Positions 62,492 to 64,000 of a stretch of DNA of 64,000 nucleotides are shown in pieces. Source of the DNA: Palsa-1392 sp036490335 (lineage in GTDB: Bacteria; Verrucomicrobiota; Verrucomicrobiia; Chthoniobacterales; UBA10450); assembly GCA_036490335.1 (NCBI GenBank), contig DASXEB010000016.1, positions 62,001 through 126,000 on the forward strand, written 5' to 3'. The notes under the pieces were generated by a model. It searched no databases. It saw only the letters and a program-made list of their open reading frames with translations, and had not been told where the DNA came from. Position numbers and translations under genes: made by a program. How positions within the stretch are numbered: the first letter of the stretch is position 1; every line of letters starts with the position of its first letter.

Positions 62492-64000
62492 TTAGGCGGG
62501 AATGTTTGCGATCTTTTCTCGATCCCAATTCCGATGTTGCGCGATCGCTTTGATGAAGCGCGCCGAGACCTTCTTCGCGTCGCTCTTCCCATCGGCAAAA
62601 ACGGCGGGATCGCTTTTGACCGACTTATCATCGAGCGGAATCGCGGAAGCGCGCAATAGCTTTACGCCTTCGCCGGTAGCTGCGATCGCCTTGCAATGTT
62701 TGTAGGTCTCGTTGACGAAGTGCAGAGCGCGTTCGTCTTTCGCCAGGCTGGCCGCGCTCTTCGCGCCGCCCGGAATATACGTGGCGTCGAAAAGCACTGA
62801 GGCTGCGTTGAGCAGACTCATATCGACTTTCACCGCGGCGCCTTTGGCGCTCTTCACGCTGCCGCCACGCGGGCCGATGATCTTCACCATCGCTCCTTCA
62901 CTCGTTAGGGCTTTTTTCATCGTGTTCAGGTCGTTGTCATCGACGCCGCCAGCGACGAGAAAGGCAATCTTTCGCGTGCGAATCGTGTTCTTCACCGTGT
63001 TCGCCATGCTGAGCGCGGGGGACTTATTGTAAGTGTTTTTCATCGGCTTGGATTCCGTCTCTTTGCCGGCATCGGCACCGACGGCCCGGTTGGTCCGACC
63101 TTCAACCGAGCTGGGAACATCGAGGCCGAGACCTTCCGCGATGCCGCTGGCGAGACGCTTGTCCACTTTATTCAGCATGCCGAGCATGCGCTCGACGATC
63201 GCCGGCCGAGTGACATTCCCGAGCTCAAAGGTGAGCGCGTTGATGATGTGCTGCCGTTCGTAAGGCGCCATGCTGTTAAAGAAGAGCGCGGCCTGGCTGA
63301 AGTGGTCGAAGAATTTTGCCGTCTTCCCGCGCACTTTCGCGCCTTGCAGTTTCTCCATGTAACTAACGAATCCGCCCGCGTTTTCCCTGGCCTCCATCGG
63401 ACAGCCGCTGCTGATCGTGTTCGGAAAATAACTCGTCTCGCCGCGATTGACGATCTGCTGCATATGACCATCGCGTTGGTTATTGTGCATCGGACACGTC
63501 GGACGATTGATTGGAATCTGCGCGAAGTTAGGACCACCGAGCCGGGTCAGTTGCGTGTCGGTGTACGAAAAGAGCCGGCCTTGCAGGAGCGGGTCGTCGC
63601 TAAAGTCGATGCCACTGACCAAGTGGCCCGGATGAAAAGCTACCTGTTCCGTTTCCGCAAAGTAGTTATCAGGATTGCGATTGAGAACCAGCTTGCCTAA
63701 CGGTGTCACCGGCACGATTTCCTCGGGAATGATCTTGGTCGGGTCGAGCAAATCGAAATCGAACTTATGCTCGTCCTTTTCCTCCACGATCTGAACGCCG
63801 AATTCCCATTCTGGAAAATCGCCCGTCTCGATCGCGTCCCATAAGTCGCGCCGATGGAAATCCGGATCGTTCCCGGAAATTTTCTGCGCTTCATCCCACA
63901 GCACCGAATGCATCCCGAGCTTCGGCTTGAAATGAAACTTCACGAAGCGCGACTTACCCGCCTTGTTGATGAAGCGGAACGTGTGAATGCCGAAACCTTC
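62492..64000 (-). CDS. katE: Large-subunit (clade 2) catalase, 3' part; start beyond the window
   Basis: The reading frame continues to the right edge (EGFGIHTFRFINKAGKSRFVKFHFK in pieces), so about 502 C-terminal residues are present. The heme-facing Tyr is in LQGRLFSYTDTQLTRLGGPN. The C-terminal third (about 150 residues; KIAFLVAGGVDDNDLN to VFADGKSDAKK) is the flavodoxin/DJ-1-like domain found only in large catalases such as HPII. It removes hydrogen peroxide. The catalytic His and Asn lie off the window. A long hairpin follows the stop. Confidence 0.93.
   Translation of the reverse strand, partial: EGFGIHTFRFINKAGKSRFVKFHFKPKLGMHSVLWDEAQKISGNDPDFHRRDLWDAIETGDFPEWEFGVQIVEEKDEHKFDFDLLDPTKIIPEEIVPVTPLGKLVLNRNPDNYFAETEQVAFHPGHLVSGIDFSDDPLLQGRLFSYTDTQLTRLGGPNFAQIPINRPTCPMHNNQRDGHMQQIVNRGETSYFPNTISSGCPMEARENAGGFVSYMEKLQGAKVRGKTAKFFDHFSQAALFFNSMAPYERQHIINALTFELGNVTRPAIVERMLGMLNKVDKRLASGIAEGLGLDVPSSVEGRTNRAVGADAGKETESKPMKNTYNKSPALSMANTVKNTIRTRKIAFLVAGGVDDNDLNTMKKALTSEGAMVKIIGPRGGSVKSAKGAAVKVDMSLLNAASVLFDATYIPGGAKSAASLAKDERALHFVNETYKHCKAIAATGEGVKLLRASAIPLDDKSVKSDPAVFADGKSDAKKVSARFIKAIAQHRNWDREKIANIPA

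Overview
The window reads as a chromosomal segment of a GC-rich Gram-negative bacterium, most likely a soil Verrucomicrobiota (Chthoniobacterales/Spartobacteria-like). This placement is an inference. It rests on the mix of a TonB-type receptor plug, a Tat-exported protein, a FloA flotillin, folP followed by cdaA, and the form of L28, ACP, RodA and SecG. No rRNA gene is present to settle it.

Layout. 0-16.2 kb is a housekeeping region: ppdK (cut by the left edge), a PUR-type nucleic-acid binding protein, a secreted cupredoxin, rnr, folP-cdaA with a previously easy-to-miss tiny YbbR/CdaR-like anchor, a SprT-like protease, rodA, secG, a TonB plug-only protein, gcdH, tRNA-Leu(CAA), floA, a luciferase-like oxidoreductase, a NYN-LOTUS RNase and a thiolase. 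16.2-27.5 kb looks acquired. It holds a KamA-like aminomutase, a two-subunit 3-oxoacid CoA-transferase, a four-helix-bundle (23S intervening-sequence type) cassette with terminal inverted repeats, a class III aminotransferase, a DNA cytosine methyltransferase-GHKL ATPase-Vsr operon, a DUF2971 cassette flanked by direct repeats, and a beta-ketoadipyl-type thiolase. 27.5-36 kb is a leftward operon for lysine and acyl-CoA degradation (fadJ-like, acyl-CoA dehydrogenase, lysine 6-transaminase, ALDH7-type dehydrogenase, and an unrecognised 466-residue protein). 36-52 kb carries mgtE, a Gfo/Idh oxidoreductase, rpmB, acpP, an MscS channel, a tightly overlapping operon of two acyltransferase-like paralogues plus two half-size DMT transporters, nth, hflX-miaA, an RRM protein, a sugar epimerase and an M23 peptidase. 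52-64 kb has a Tat-exported ferritin-like protein, alkA, a lone receiver, a lipoprotein, two decayed genes (PEP-mutase type and peptidase E), a three-gene phosphorelay, amt, a small monooxygenase-like protein and the 3' part of katE.

The most unusual feature is a short word, CGTTAGGC (core CGTTAGG/CCTAACG). I located it about 87 times by eye, on both strands, inside genes and between them, where chance predicts roughly eight copies of the 7-mer. It supplies the stop codon of about ten genes, forms inverted pairs that look like terminators, and is wholly absent from 15.67 to 27.55 kb, the block with acquired-looking genes. It behaves like a DNA-uptake-type signal, but that function is an inference.

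A second signal is a perfect GTAACA-N4-TGTTAC palindrome, found once before the cupredoxin gene and twice, 40 bp apart, before the Tat-exported ferritin-like gene. It may be an operator shared by two loci 51 kb apart.

The island's metabolic genes form a plausible route in which an alpha-amino acid is converted to a beta-amino acid, transaminated to a beta-keto acid, activated by CoA transfer and cleaved by thiolase. It sits directly beside a motif-bearing operon for lysine catabolism by epsilon-transamination.
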